Part shown: positions 51,601 to 61,599 of the stretch, in pieces | Layout: the number at the start of each line of letters is the position of its first letter | How positions within the stretch are numbered: the stretch's first letter is position 1 | DNA from: Sordaria brevicollis | Taxonomy: Eukaryota; Ascomycota; Sordariomycetes; Sordariales; Sordariaceae | Assembly: GCA_033439795.1 (NCBI GenBank) | Contig: JAUTDP010000005.1 | Location: 372,001 to 436,000, forward strand | Reading direction: 5' to 3' | Length of the DNA: 64,000 bases | Made by a program: the position numbers and the translations under genes | The notes under the pieces: model-generated | What the model was told of the DNA's origin: nothing | What the model saw: the letters and a program-made list of their open reading frames with translations, nothing else | Database searches by the model: none

Positions 51601-51684
51601 GATAATTTTAATTTTAATTTAGTTTTTAAGGTTAATTTTAAGGATAATTTTAATTTTAATTTAATTCTTTTACAATAGGCAATA
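51601..51684 (-). repeat. Two-copy 42-bp tandem repeat in element A
   Basis: GATAATTTTAATTTTAATTT occurs at 51601 and 51643. The period is 42 bases, a multiple of three. It lies in the 5' part of element A, near or within gag, and may have coded a 14-residue repeat. Confidence 0.55.
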
Positions 51685-52275
51685 ATTAAGACGTTAAACG
51701 GTAGGTATTATTTATAAATTTATTAGCGTTAACCGTTTTAATAATTACGTTAAAGAATTATTTAAAGATATAGTAATTTAATATTTAATTATTTAAGAAG
51801 GGGGATAAATTAATTTTTTATAAACGCTATATTAAGCGTACTATTATAAATATTACGATTAATACCATTTTATTTAATACGGGTAATAATTTAATAATTT
51901 AATGAAACGTATTATATTCAATTACGGGTACGTAAACTATTTATTAATATTTTAAATTAAAGTAAATAAAGTCTAATACGTACTGTAAATCCCTAATAAT
52001 TAACGGGTCGGATAAATCTATTTTAGGTATAGTTTTAATATAAGTAAATAAAATAAATAGGGATTAAATAAATTTAATAATAATAATTAGTAGGTTAATA
52101 ATCGAAATAGATTAGGTAATAACGCAGTATAGAGGCTATATATAATTCGGCGAGGTATAGAGGTAATATATAGCGGCCAATGCTATAATAATAATAAAGA
52201 TTAAAATAATTCTAAAATAGAATCCAAAATGGTATTATACTATTAACGGTCTAATTAACTATTATTGGGCACTAT

Positions 52276-52486
52276 TGTGAAAGGAATAGTGTACGTGTGA
52301 ATGACTTGGTGATATTGATTGTTCTAGGAAAAAGAAGGGCGCGCGTTCAGCGCGGGAAGTATAGTAGTCTTATACTATTGTGATTCCGCAATGCGAACCT
52401 TCCGACGATTAACGTGCCAGCCAGTCTCCTAACTGGCGGTTGGTCGTGGAAGGTGCCGCCACAGTTAGCGTGGCGGTTACTTCACA
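52276..52486 (-). repeat. Element A right LTR (5' LTR)
   Basis: It is 211 bp with perfect TGTGAA...TTCACA ends. It is the least mutated LTR in the window: it retains CCACAGTTAGCGTGGCGG and similar CpA/TpG-containing words. Its changes relative to the partner are mostly C-to-T in the first half. TSD AAAGC follows at 52487-52491. Confidence 0.93.
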
Positions 52487-52491
52487 AAAGC

Positions 52492-53170
52492 GGTAAATTC
52501 TTTTAAAATAAATTTTAAAGATTCGATTTCTTTCTCTACTTTATTAATAAAGAGGGTATATTTATTAAAAATAATATTATAAGTATTAATAACTTCGTTA
52601 ATAATAGGGTTCTAAATTCAATAAATAGCCGTAAAAATATAATTAATTAAATATCTAATTTCACTTTAGGGTTTATTTTTTAAAACCTATCTTATGTATT
52701 TTTAATAATAATAATTATTATAAATATTTTATAATTATAAATTTAAAAGTAGGAAATATTAAATTTGTAGGGGGTAATTTTGTTATTATTATTATTAATT
52801 TTCCTAGTAATAGCCGTATAAAATTTTTTATAGGGAAATTTCTAATTATAAAAGTATTTCAGGGACCGATTATTAAAATATATTATTATAGAGACAATTT
52901 CCGGTTAAAAATCCTTAGGAAAACGAATACCTAGACCTATAGCGCGCATTGTATCCTTAATTATACCTCCCGAACGCTTTATACTTCTATTTTATACTTA
53001 AATATATAGGGTAAAAGGCTCTATAATTTTACCCTACTACGCTAATAAATCTAAAAGTAATTATAATTTCGTAATTTCGTTATCGTATTCTAGTACCTAT
53101 ATTAAAATGTTAAAGCGTATTTTAAAGAAAATAAAGAAGTTATTTAAATAAATTACGATTATAATAGTAA
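52492..53170 (-). pseudogene. Copia element D, integrase core fragment (RIP-degraded)
   Basis: This is the minus-strand continuation of D on the right side of element A. It reads FFKIRFNILIQVLEYDNEIT and then KIIEPFTLYI near 53110-52990. This matches the copia integrase core around the second catalytic Asp (V.E.DNE) and the EPS.PYTPEQNG region that follows. To the left it passes through a linker to the TSD of A and resumes at 17341. To the right it is cut by the insertion at 53171. Confidence 0.8.
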
Positions 53171-53636
53171 TGTGGGGTGAAATTGTTGTCTACCTAAATA
53201 TATGAGTAATTGTTTAAGTAGTAGATAGTAGGGCAGGTATAGATTTGTACCTCCCTCCCTCTAGAAGATTCGGAGCCTATATTTGAAAAAAGGATAAAAG
53301 GGGGAAGCTTCTCCCTCTTTAATCAAGGAGGTAAGAGGAAGACACTAGAGAAGACAACAACTTCATTTTTTACCCAAAAAGAACTTTCCTACGAAATTGC
53401 TAAATAACCCCCCTTGAAAACCTCTAAGTAAACTAACCAATAGATTTACTCCTACTTGAAAAGGATAATAAAAGTGAAGTTTTGTTTACTCTTACTCCTC
53501 TTCTAATAGTAGTAAGGTTGAGAGTTATTAACCCTATTTACGTTTTCCTAAGTAAAGATTCCCAGACTGGTTTAGTCCTTCGCCATGAGTTTGTGGTGTA
53601 GGCTCTATTTCCTTTATAGTGTAGTTTTTAGTCCAA
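53171..53636. mobile_element. GC-normal insertion of about 465 bp in copia integrase (solo LTR or MITE)
   Basis: CpA, TpG and normal GC return abruptly at about 53171 and vanish at about 53636. The copia integrase frame of D is broken exactly here. The insert starts TGTGGGGTGAAATTGTTGTC. A related inverted copy (GAAGACAACAACTTCA) lies inside at about 53349-53372, and a purine-rich GGATAAAAGGGGGAAG follows about 110 bases from the start. TAATG occurs at both edges (53169-53173 and 53639-53643) and could be a 5-bp duplication, which would favour a solo LTR, but the ends are not a clean TG...CA pair. No coding frame is present. The identity is open. Confidence 0.55.
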
Positions 53637-55773
53637 ATTAATGGTAAATTAATTATAAAGGAAATATTCCTAAATATATTTAATAAATTTATAAATAAAG
53701 AATATAATATTAATATAACCTCGGTAATTTTTTTATAATTTAGAAAACTTTTAACGAAACGTTCTCCAACCCTATACCCTCTATCTCTAAATCTTCGCTT
53801 AATTTATTATTTAATTTTTATTTAAATATAGGTATTATATTACTCGGTCTTAGGGTTTTCTTCGTCCTTATTCTTTTTATTCTTAAATAAAATTTTAATT
53901 CCTGATACGTTATAGAGATAGGATAATATTTAAGGACTAAAATACCCTAATTTAAAATACTAAATAAAAGGGTCTTTATAATAATATTTATAATTTATAT
54001 AAAATTTAATTATATTCTTATAAATATAAAAATTCGCCCGAATAAATAATTAAAGAAGTTTTTTAAATAGAATTTAGCGGTAATAGGTTTTAAAATAGTA
54101 AAAAAATAATTAATTTATATTACGGAAGTAATTATTAAATAATTTATAATTTTAAAAAAACCTTTACTTACGTAATAAATATAAGGAAATAAAATTAGTT
54201 ATAAAAATAGAGTAGAAGGTTATATTATATAATTGTAATTTTTTAGGCCCGTCCTTTCTATTAACAATAAAATTAACCTCCCTATAACCTTAAATTACAA
54301 TACGGAAATTTCTAATTTATAAATTATTATTATAGAATACGTAATAAAAATTAAAAAAACGCATAATTTCATTAAATACGTATAAAGAATTATTAAAATT
54401 AAGAAGAGCGTAATTTTTAAGCGGGTAAATATTAGAATTTCCTTCTCCTATTCAAAATACTACTTATATTATAGCGGTTCTATAAACTTAAATAAAAATA
54501 AAAATAAAATTTATAATAATATTCTTATTAAAGAATTAATCATTCTAAAATTAATTATTAATACTAAGGATAAAATTTATTAATTATTTAACTATTTCCT
54601 TTCTTTAAATTTTAATTTCCCTTTTAAATTCTAAATCGTTATTAAAGTTTTTGATTACCCGAATTTATACCTTAAAGTTAAATTTCTAATAAAGGTTTAA
54701 AGCCTTATTAAGAAAGAAATATTAATAATATTTAATAATATATATATCTTCTTTGTAAATTTTATAACGAAATAATAATAATAAATTTCCGTTCTACTTA
54801 AAATCTTTAATTTATATTACGTACTTCTTTTTATATTATTTATATTAAGGTTTATTAAATTAAACGTTTTCTATTTCAATATTAATATCCTCTAACCTAT
54901 TAAGGGTATCGCCTCCAACTCTAAAAAACGCCCCGCGAATACTTCTATGGCCAAATTTAATTTATATAATTATAAATACTTTATTATTAAAGCCTTCAAT
55001 ACGGAAATCCCTAAATAAAATACGGAAGTCGAAAAGATTATTAACGATTTATAAATAATATTAACGTAAAGCGTTGGAAATTTAGCCCGGTAGAATAGGG
55101 TATAAGTATTTAATAAAATTGTAAAATTAAATAGTAATTAATAGGGATTTAAGAACCGCGTAGAATTAAATTCTAATTATAATAATCTCCTAACCGTTAA
55201 TTTATTTAATTATTTTTATTTTAGGCTCTATTGTAAGGGGTTTATTAATATAATCGTAGTAAATTTTATAAGTATCGATAAAAATTTATTCGGGATAATA
55301 TTATAGCCCTTTAACGAAGGTAAAATATTATCAAAGAAAATTTTCGTTATTCTAAAAGTAATTAGATTTATAATTTTAATAAACGGTCTTATATATTTAT
55401 TTAATAAATATAGCGGTATTTTAAAAAGGTTTTATACTTTTTAAATTAATAATTAAATATATTAATATTATAATTATACCTTTATAACCCTATAATAATA
55501 AAGTCGGTAAAATGTCGTTAGTTTATTCCTTTAGGGATTTTTTAATAAATTCTACGCTTATAAAAATATTGTCGGCGCTATAAAAAGGGATTAGCGTAAT
55601 AAGGGTACTGTTTTTAAAATCGTTAAGGGCTTGTTTAACTTTTTCGATATAATAGCGGGTAAACGATTTAATAGCGTAATTTATAATAGTTAATTCTATA
55701 AGCTTAAAAGGAATTAGTTATACCCCTAGTATATAATTAATAAGGTCCAAAATTTTAGCGTAGGTTATAAATT
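53637..55773 (-). pseudogene. Copia element D gag, protease and integrase zinc region (RIP-degraded)
   Basis: One long minus-strand frame with RIP-type stops. Its upstream part (55770-54450) holds ALNDFKNSTLITLIPFYSAD and RGAFFRVGGDTLNRLEDINI, presumably Gag. Near 54420-54200 it reads NIYPLKNYALLNFNNSL and REVNFIVNRKDGPKKLQLYN then FITNFISL, matching the copia protease region where a motif of the type L.NV...P.F..NLISL follows the active site. Near 53990-53760 FKLGYFSPQILSYLYNVSGI and QYNTYIQIKIKQQI give the mutated HHCC zinc domain of integrase (GH.S...L; C.TC). Element E truncates the 5' side at 55773 and the insertion at 53171-53636 truncates the 3' side. Confidence 0.75.
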
Positions 55774-56062
55774 TATTAAGGGATAGCGTTGGCACCGTTA
55801 GGTATATAATAAAATATATGTTATTATACGAAGGAAGGGAAGGGAGAAGTGTATACGGAGGACTAAATATATAGGCGCGAGCCTATACCTTAATCCGTAC
55901 GCACCCACGTAATACTATACGTAATTATAAGTAATTAAATTTAAATTATATTGAACTATAATATACGTACTATAGTCGGGAATAATCGCTAAGGATTTAA
56001 GCACTTATATAGGTAGTTAGTACGTATACTGGGTATAATATAAATATAATCCTATAATATTA
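55774..56062 (-). repeat. Element E left LTR (3' LTR)
   Basis: About 289 bp, from TATTAAGGGATAGCG to TATTA just before the C-rich complement of the polypurine tract. It keeps several CpA/TpG steps in 55780-55990 (GTTGGCACC, CGCACCCACG) and is less mutated than the visible part of the right LTR (63938-64000). Confidence 0.82.
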
Positions 56063-56079
56063 TCCCCCTTTAAAAGAAG
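56063..56079 (-). other. Polypurine tract of element E
   Basis: The plus strand TCCCCCTTTAAAAGAAG abuts the LTR. On the element strand it reads CTTCTTTTAAAGGGGGA, a standard plus-strand primer site, and it confirms the minus orientation. Confidence 0.75.
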
Positions 56080-59000
56080 TTCGTAGAGTTAAAAAAATTT
56101 ATATATACGTATAATTATAATTTAAAATCCTTTATTAGTTTATTAAATACTTCTAACCGTAATATTAGCTATATCCTAAATTATTTATTTATTAAAAATC
56201 GTATAATCTTTATTATTACTTCTATAAATCCCTCTTCCACCTCCTTTTTAGTTAATAATAATTCCGTTTTAAAAATAGCGAATCGTTATATTAAGTAGGC
56301 GAAACGGCGGTATAAAGCGCGGGGCTCGGTATTAATATCGGGTTATTCGTTACGAATAACGGAGTTTATTATCGGGTATTCTCCTTTTTATTCGAAGCGG
56401 TCGAGAAATTCTTTAACGTAGGGCGGTATTAGTTTATTAGGGTGGTCGTAATGAAATTCTTAAAAATATACCTTATAATCGATAACGTTATCGACCTTTT
56501 CTTAGGTAGGGTCGTAGTCGCCTTTTTATTTAATTAGGTAATATTAGTAATAATTCTCTCTTTTTTATTTAATATTTAATAATTTATTAAATTTTTATTT
56601 AATATATTCTTTGTAATCGTTGGTACGAATTATAATTCTACCTTCGTTAGCGTAAATATTAGAATTAACGATTTAGCCGGGGAGATTTTAGCCGGTTTAA
56701 CGTTAGATTATTAAGACGTAGAAAATTGGCGAATATTTTATATTATTAGATAATTATAATTTAACGGTATATAAATCCGTTTTTAAAACTTTAAATAATC
56801 CTTTTTAGCGGGGGGAAAATTTAACGTATAAATAACTATTAATTAAGTTAAATATATCGAATAGGATAATATCCCCTTCCTTATATTTTATTAAATCGAT
56901 TCGTTTTTTATTAGCGTTTTTTTTATATTAATTTTAATTATATTTAATTTATTAAATTATAAAGTCCTAAATTTTGCGAAAGCGGTCGGCGAATTCGTTA
57001 ATTTTATAATATTCCTTTAATTATATAAATAATAATATTAATAGTAGGGGGTTACGAAATTTAGTATTTATATAGGTGTAATAATTATAATTAGCGAAGA
57101 AAGGTAATAGGTTTATTAACGAAGATATTATATTATTATTAATAAATTTTATAAAGGGAAATTATTTGGCCTAATTAATTTATATTTAATTAACGTATAA
57201 TCGGAGGTATTATTTTATTTCCGCGTTAATATATTCGGTTTAGGTATTCGTTTAAAGGTAGAAAATAGAAGTTAAAATGCGTTTAATATTTAAACGCTAA
57301 TATAGGGAGGATTAGAATTATAATACGAATTGAATACTTCTATCCGAAAGGATAGAATTTAAAAGGCTATAAAGGTAATAAATACAATTAATAAAATATT
57401 CGGTTAATTTTTTTACCGATAACGTAACTATTAATATAAAGTATTGTATTTTTATTAATTGGTTAATAACGATGTAAATATATTTAAATTTTTAATTAAA
57501 GTGGAAATTACCGGGGAATAGAGTAATATAATCGATAGAAATACGGATTTAAGGAATTAGTACGACGGGTAGGGTTTTAAAGAGGTTAGTAGAATTATAT
57601 TTGAGGAATTTAATTTTTATATAAAGTAAGTAAACTTTATAGAATATATATATATCGTTAATTATACCCTCTTAATAAAATTTTCGGAATAGGAATTTAT
57701 AAATAATATTACAATTAAAATAGCCCGCGTTAAGCGAATTATATGAATAATTAATTAATTAAAATTAGAATTCCTTATTATAAGGGTCGATTATTATACG
57801 GTCGTACTATTTAATAATACCGTTAAGGGTAATCTAATATTCGTTAAAAATTTTATAAAGGATTTTACGAATTGAAATTAGTTAATTACGGTTATTTAAA
57901 TCGTTTAAAGCGGAGACCGCTTTTTAAAGGAATATAGAATTTTTATAATTATTTAGAATAATATTATCGATTAATTTATTTTCGTAATTATTTATTAAAG
58001 AGAGGGAATAATAAAAAATTGGGTTTTTTTTATCGAAGTAGCCGTTTACGAATTATAAGGGTTAAAAAAGGGTATATTAACGGGTAGCGAAGCGTTTATT
58101 TTTAATACCCGTAAGGATATTATTAAATTTCCTATTAAAGGTATTAAGGCGTAAATTTTTCGATTTTGGGGTGTATTGAATTTGAAAGTTGAAACGTAAT
58201 AAGAATTACGATTAGCGTATATACTATTATATAAATTATTTATTAATTATAAAGGTTTTTAGATTTTTATAGTCTATTAGGATATTAAATAGTTATTATA
58301 CTCCTTTAAATTCGGGCTACTATTCCTTTAACGCTTTAATAATAATTAAAAATTCTTTATTATAAATATTATAATTATACTTTTGGGCTATATATTTTAT
58401 TAAAAAGTAAGCGATTAAATATAATACTCTATCGTCGTTATATTATAAAAGTATACCTTTTATTATTTAATTGGATATATTTATTTCGATTACGGTTTTT
58501 TTAATTTAATTATAAATTTTTAATATAAATCTAATTACGAAAGCCTTTTTTAATATATTAAAAGCGGATTAATAATAATTAAATTATAATTATAATACGT
58601 TTTTCTTTATTAATTTATATAATAGGGATATTATTATTAAAAATATTTTAATAAAACGTTAATAGAAGTTCGCGAAACTAAAGAATTATTAGAGCGATTT
58701 TTTAAATTAAAGGGGCGCTTAATCGAATATAGCTTTAATTTTATTTAGATTTATTTCAATACTATTTAATATAATAATTAAACCGAGGTATTTCGTACGT
58801 TTCGTATAGAATTTATATTTATTAATATTTATATTTAAACCGGTTTTAATTAAGCGTTTAAAAACGTTATTAACGTATTGTTTATAATCTTTTTCGTTAT
58901 TAAAATATATAAGGATATTATTAAAATAGGTAATTATTGAAACGCCCATCCTTCCTCATTGGAACGTGGAGTTGCGCCGGGCCCTCCTATCGAAAACCGC

Positions 59001-59448
59001 ACCAAAGGTCGTGGTCCGTAGGCCCGCGCAGCGAAACTTCCGAGGAAGGAGCGGCGGTTCTGTCTATACCGGTACAGAGTGCATTAATTGTGGGTCATCG
59101 GGACACCTTGGCATTCCAAAAACGGAAAAACCGGTGGAGATTTGGAAGAGAAAGGATTGCAATTGAGATGCACCTTCAACCGTCAACGTCGCGGACTCAA
59201 AAGAAGTACCGTTATATTCGTTAAATTATTCCGGACAGAATGGTACCGGTTGTATTAAATTCCGACGAGTGGTTGTTGAGAAAAATGAGAAAGAAGATTG
59301 GAAAATCGATGCATCGCTTTGGCGCGGCGGTTTTCACGCGGGAACAACGGAAATTGTTAGTACGGGTCACGGGACCGCGGCCAGAAATTGTTAGTGGACT
59401 TAGAAAAAGATTTTTCCAAAAAATCGCTAAGTTTTTTTCTAAAGCCTA

Positions 59449-59466
59449 TAACCCTAACCCTAGGGT
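59449..59466 (+). repeat. Telomere-like CCCTAA pair
   Basis: TAACCCTAACCCTAGGGT contains two tandem CCCTAA units followed by an inverted half. It lies inside the GC-rich insertion. Two units are too few to call a telomere seed, but TTAGGG is the standard filamentous-ascomycete telomere repeat. Confidence 0.5.
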
Positions 59467-59528
59467 ATAAGGGGTATCAAAATGTAGAACGGAAGAAGCC
59501 GAATAAAATGCACCCCCTTAAATATTTC

Positions 59529-59550
59529 TACACCCCCGGTAGGGGGTGTA
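59529..59550 (+). repeat. Perfect 9-bp hairpin, TACACCCCC/GGGGGTGTA
   Basis: Stem 59529-59537 with 59542-59550 and a GGTA loop. The stem is very GC-rich and lies in the GC-rich insertion. It is followed by T-poor sequence, so it is not a classical terminator, and its function is unknown. Confidence 0.7.
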
Positions 59551-61599
59551 AAACGACTTTAAAAAAATTTGACGGATAGGTAGAAGAAAAAAAATTCGAA
59601 AAAAATTCGAAAAAAAGAATCTAGAAAAAATCGGGGAGGGAGGAAGGGTATGGGCGTTTCATTGTCTTCGCTGGGCATATAAGGCTCCGGCCAGGGAAAC
59701 ACTATTTTATAAACGTCGAGAATATTATATAAAATATCGTTAATATAATTTTAAAAGGCGTTAGAGGCGCTTTAGAGGCCGAAAAGTATAATTAAGGATT
59801 CGAATAATTTAAACCTTATTATAAATATAATTAATTATTCGTAATTTTTTTTAATACGGATCCGGTTGAAAGTAGTAATAATATTTAATTTAATAAAAAT
59901 TTTAGCGCGGTAAATAACGTCGAATATCTCTTTAATAAACGGGAATAAATAGCGGAATTTAAAGGTAATATTATTAATATTTCGGTAATTAATATAAACG
60001 CGGATTCTTCTTCTTAATTTCTTAATTAAAAATATAAGAGCGGAGGTTTTTAATTACGACGGCCGGATAAATTTCTTTTTTAAATTATTATCGATCTATT
60101 TTTTAATAACGTTGAGTTTTTTAAAGCTAAAAATACAATTATAGGAAGTAGGTAGTATAGCGTTAAATTTAAATTCGAATTTAAAGTCGTAAAACCGGTT
60201 AAGGGGTAGTATATTAATATTTTCTTAGCGGAAATTGCTCGTTTATTATTAATATTATTAAAATAATTTTTATTAAATTTAAACGTCGGTTTTTAAGGGT
60301 TTATTTACCTTTTCGTAGAATTTAATAATATTTTTAAATATAATTTTATTAATATTAATATTATTAACGGTAAAATAATAATTAATAATCTTTTTGCAAA
60401 TTTAAAAATCGGAGGTATTATTTATAAATATAATTAAAGTGGAAATTTTAGTTATTTTAATAATTTCTTTACTTTTAATATTATAGAGTATATCGATCTA
60501 GGTATAATAATTATTATTAAAGAATTTTTTATAATAAATTATTTTACCGTTTATAATATCTCTAATTATATTAACCGTAGAATTATTATTAATTATATTC
60601 GGGGTTAGGGCGCCTTTTTCTTCCGTTATTTTATTTTCGTCTATTATACGTTAGATATTTTTTATTATATTCGCCCTCGTTATACGGATAATTTGAAATT
60701 TATATTTCTCGGCGAATTAATTAAATATAATTGTTAAAAACTCTTTAATATTAATTAAATCGAGGGGTCCTTTAAGGATATAATAAAGGCGGACCGGCGT
60801 TCGATAATTAGGGAGAGAAATACGTACTCTTCTAATTAAGTAATATAATATAGGGATTATATATAATAAAGGAAGGGGGTAATAACGTATTATAATTATT
60901 AATATAAGAATTTGACCGCTAATAATTTTATTAATAGGGACCGCGCTTATTTTATTAACGACCTTTTATTTAAATTTATTAAAACGTTAATAAATAGCGT
61001 ATTTAACGATTATAGAAATAAAAATCCAACGAGCGGCCTCCGACGGTAAAGCGGGGGTATTTAATTCTCCCTTATTAGGGACGTTTAAAATAAAGGGTTT
61101 CTAATATATTAATTACGTTTTAAAGGAATTCTTAGGAATAATAATAGAGGGTATGCCGCTAGGAATAATAATTAAAAGCGTATCGACGTTATATTTACGT
61201 AATAACGGTATATAATATAAATAGCGGGGTGTTTTTAAAGGAAAATAACCGCATTATTCGTAAACGGAGCCGAAAATAAAATAATCGTTAGGTTAATCGA
61301 TATTAGGGGCGTAGTAAATTAATTATAAATATCCGAAAATAATAAAGTTATCCTTTATAAGGTTATAAATAAAGAAATCGATAAATTTATAATATATACT
61401 AGTATTTATAATTAAACGGTTAAAATACGTAATACTCCCCTTCGTTTAATTATTAACGAAATATAGGAATTTAGGGAATTAGAATCTAAAAGTTGGGAAA
61501 TTATTATATAAAATAAAACGACGGTTAATAAATTCTAGGGTAATATAATTATTATTAATAAATATAATATAATATATTTTATATAGTCTATAAAATAAG

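Larger units (their letters stand above)
42042..52275 (-). pseudogene. Element A gag-pol (RIP-degraded)
   Basis: Minus-strand Ty3/gypsy coding region. At 45746-45735 it reads YINN within KYINNIVIFNNIAEKYLKYL, the mutated YIDDIVIFS box, followed by LNIAIKKLFIIYSSIRLLNY, the K.SF..YPSV.LLG region also seen in element C. RNase H follows with NY.PTELKTVYF near 45075 and TDYRTLINIIN, then QYNLDVRYIPNKINIIF near 44880, matching the QYNLDVRYVPGK.N..DALS end of gypsy RNase H. Integrase should lie in 42042-44500, but I did not resolve its residues. Upstream (right), 47900-52200 should hold gag; near 48200-48000 it is Arg/Gly/Asn-rich. The gag part is interrupted by a MITE at 49956-50351. Confidence 0.8.
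17347..52486 (-). mobile_element. Ty3/gypsy element A, with elements B and C nested inside
   Basis: Two 211-bp LTRs in the same orientation (17347-17557 and 52276-52486) begin TGTGAAAGG and end TTCACA (right) or TTTATA (left, RIP form). The 5-bp duplication AAAGC lies immediately outside (17342-17346 and 52487-52491). Removing everything nested inside leaves A in two parts, 17558-18577 and 42042-52275. Minus-strand RT and RNase H motifs in the right part identify it as Ty3/gypsy. It interrupts copia element D. The total span is 35 kb because B (23.4 kb, itself containing C) sits near the 3' end of A. Confidence 0.92.
58936..59700. mobile_element. GC-rich insertion of about 0.76 kb in RT of element E, with short inverted ends
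   Basis: Base composition switches abruptly from RIP-saturated to GC-normal at about 58936 and back at about 59700. The E reverse-transcriptase frame is broken exactly there, a few codons before YFDD. TGAAACGCCCAT (58938-58949) recurs as its exact reverse complement at 59650-59661, with further similarity (CCTTCCTC type) inside. A further ~38 bases of non-RIP sequence lie beyond the right inverted repeat, and no clear target duplication is visible. Overlapping short frames occur. One (58966-59166) encodes CINCGSSGHLG, a zinc-knuckle-like motif lacking its last Cys. It could be a MITE, a truncated retrotransposon or filler DNA. I cannot name the family. Confidence 0.7.
56080..61500 (-). pseudogene. 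Element E pol with C-terminal chromodomain (RIP-degraded, split)
   Basis: Minus strand. RT: near 59760-59700 QNYINDILYNILDVYKIV, then after the 58936-59700 insertion TYFNNILIYFNNEKDYKQYV (catalytic YFNN at 58928-58917, mutated YFDD) and YKFYTKRTKYLGLIIILNSI. Integrase core: near 57580-57520 ISIDYITLFPG, the .ISMDF...LP motif. Chromodomain: near 56540-56390 YLIK.KGDYDPT.EKVDNVI followed by FHYDHPNKLIPPYVKEFLDR; the missing Trp of KWKG and PTWE are RIP stops. This arrangement defines chromoviruses, whose chromodomain can target heterochromatin. RNase H (about 57900-58500) and protease (about 60400-61000) are placed by order only. The boundary with gag is approximate. Confidence 0.82.

Noticed and set aside
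59449..59466. Interstitial telomere marking a chromosome fusion
   Set aside because: Only two CCCTAA units inside an insertion; too short for that claim.
58937..59579. Several overlapping plus-strand frames in the GC-rich insertion
   Set aside because: None has a convincing start, length or family match; overlapping frames in a GC-rich patch are expected. Only the zinc-knuckle-like motif was kept as an observation.
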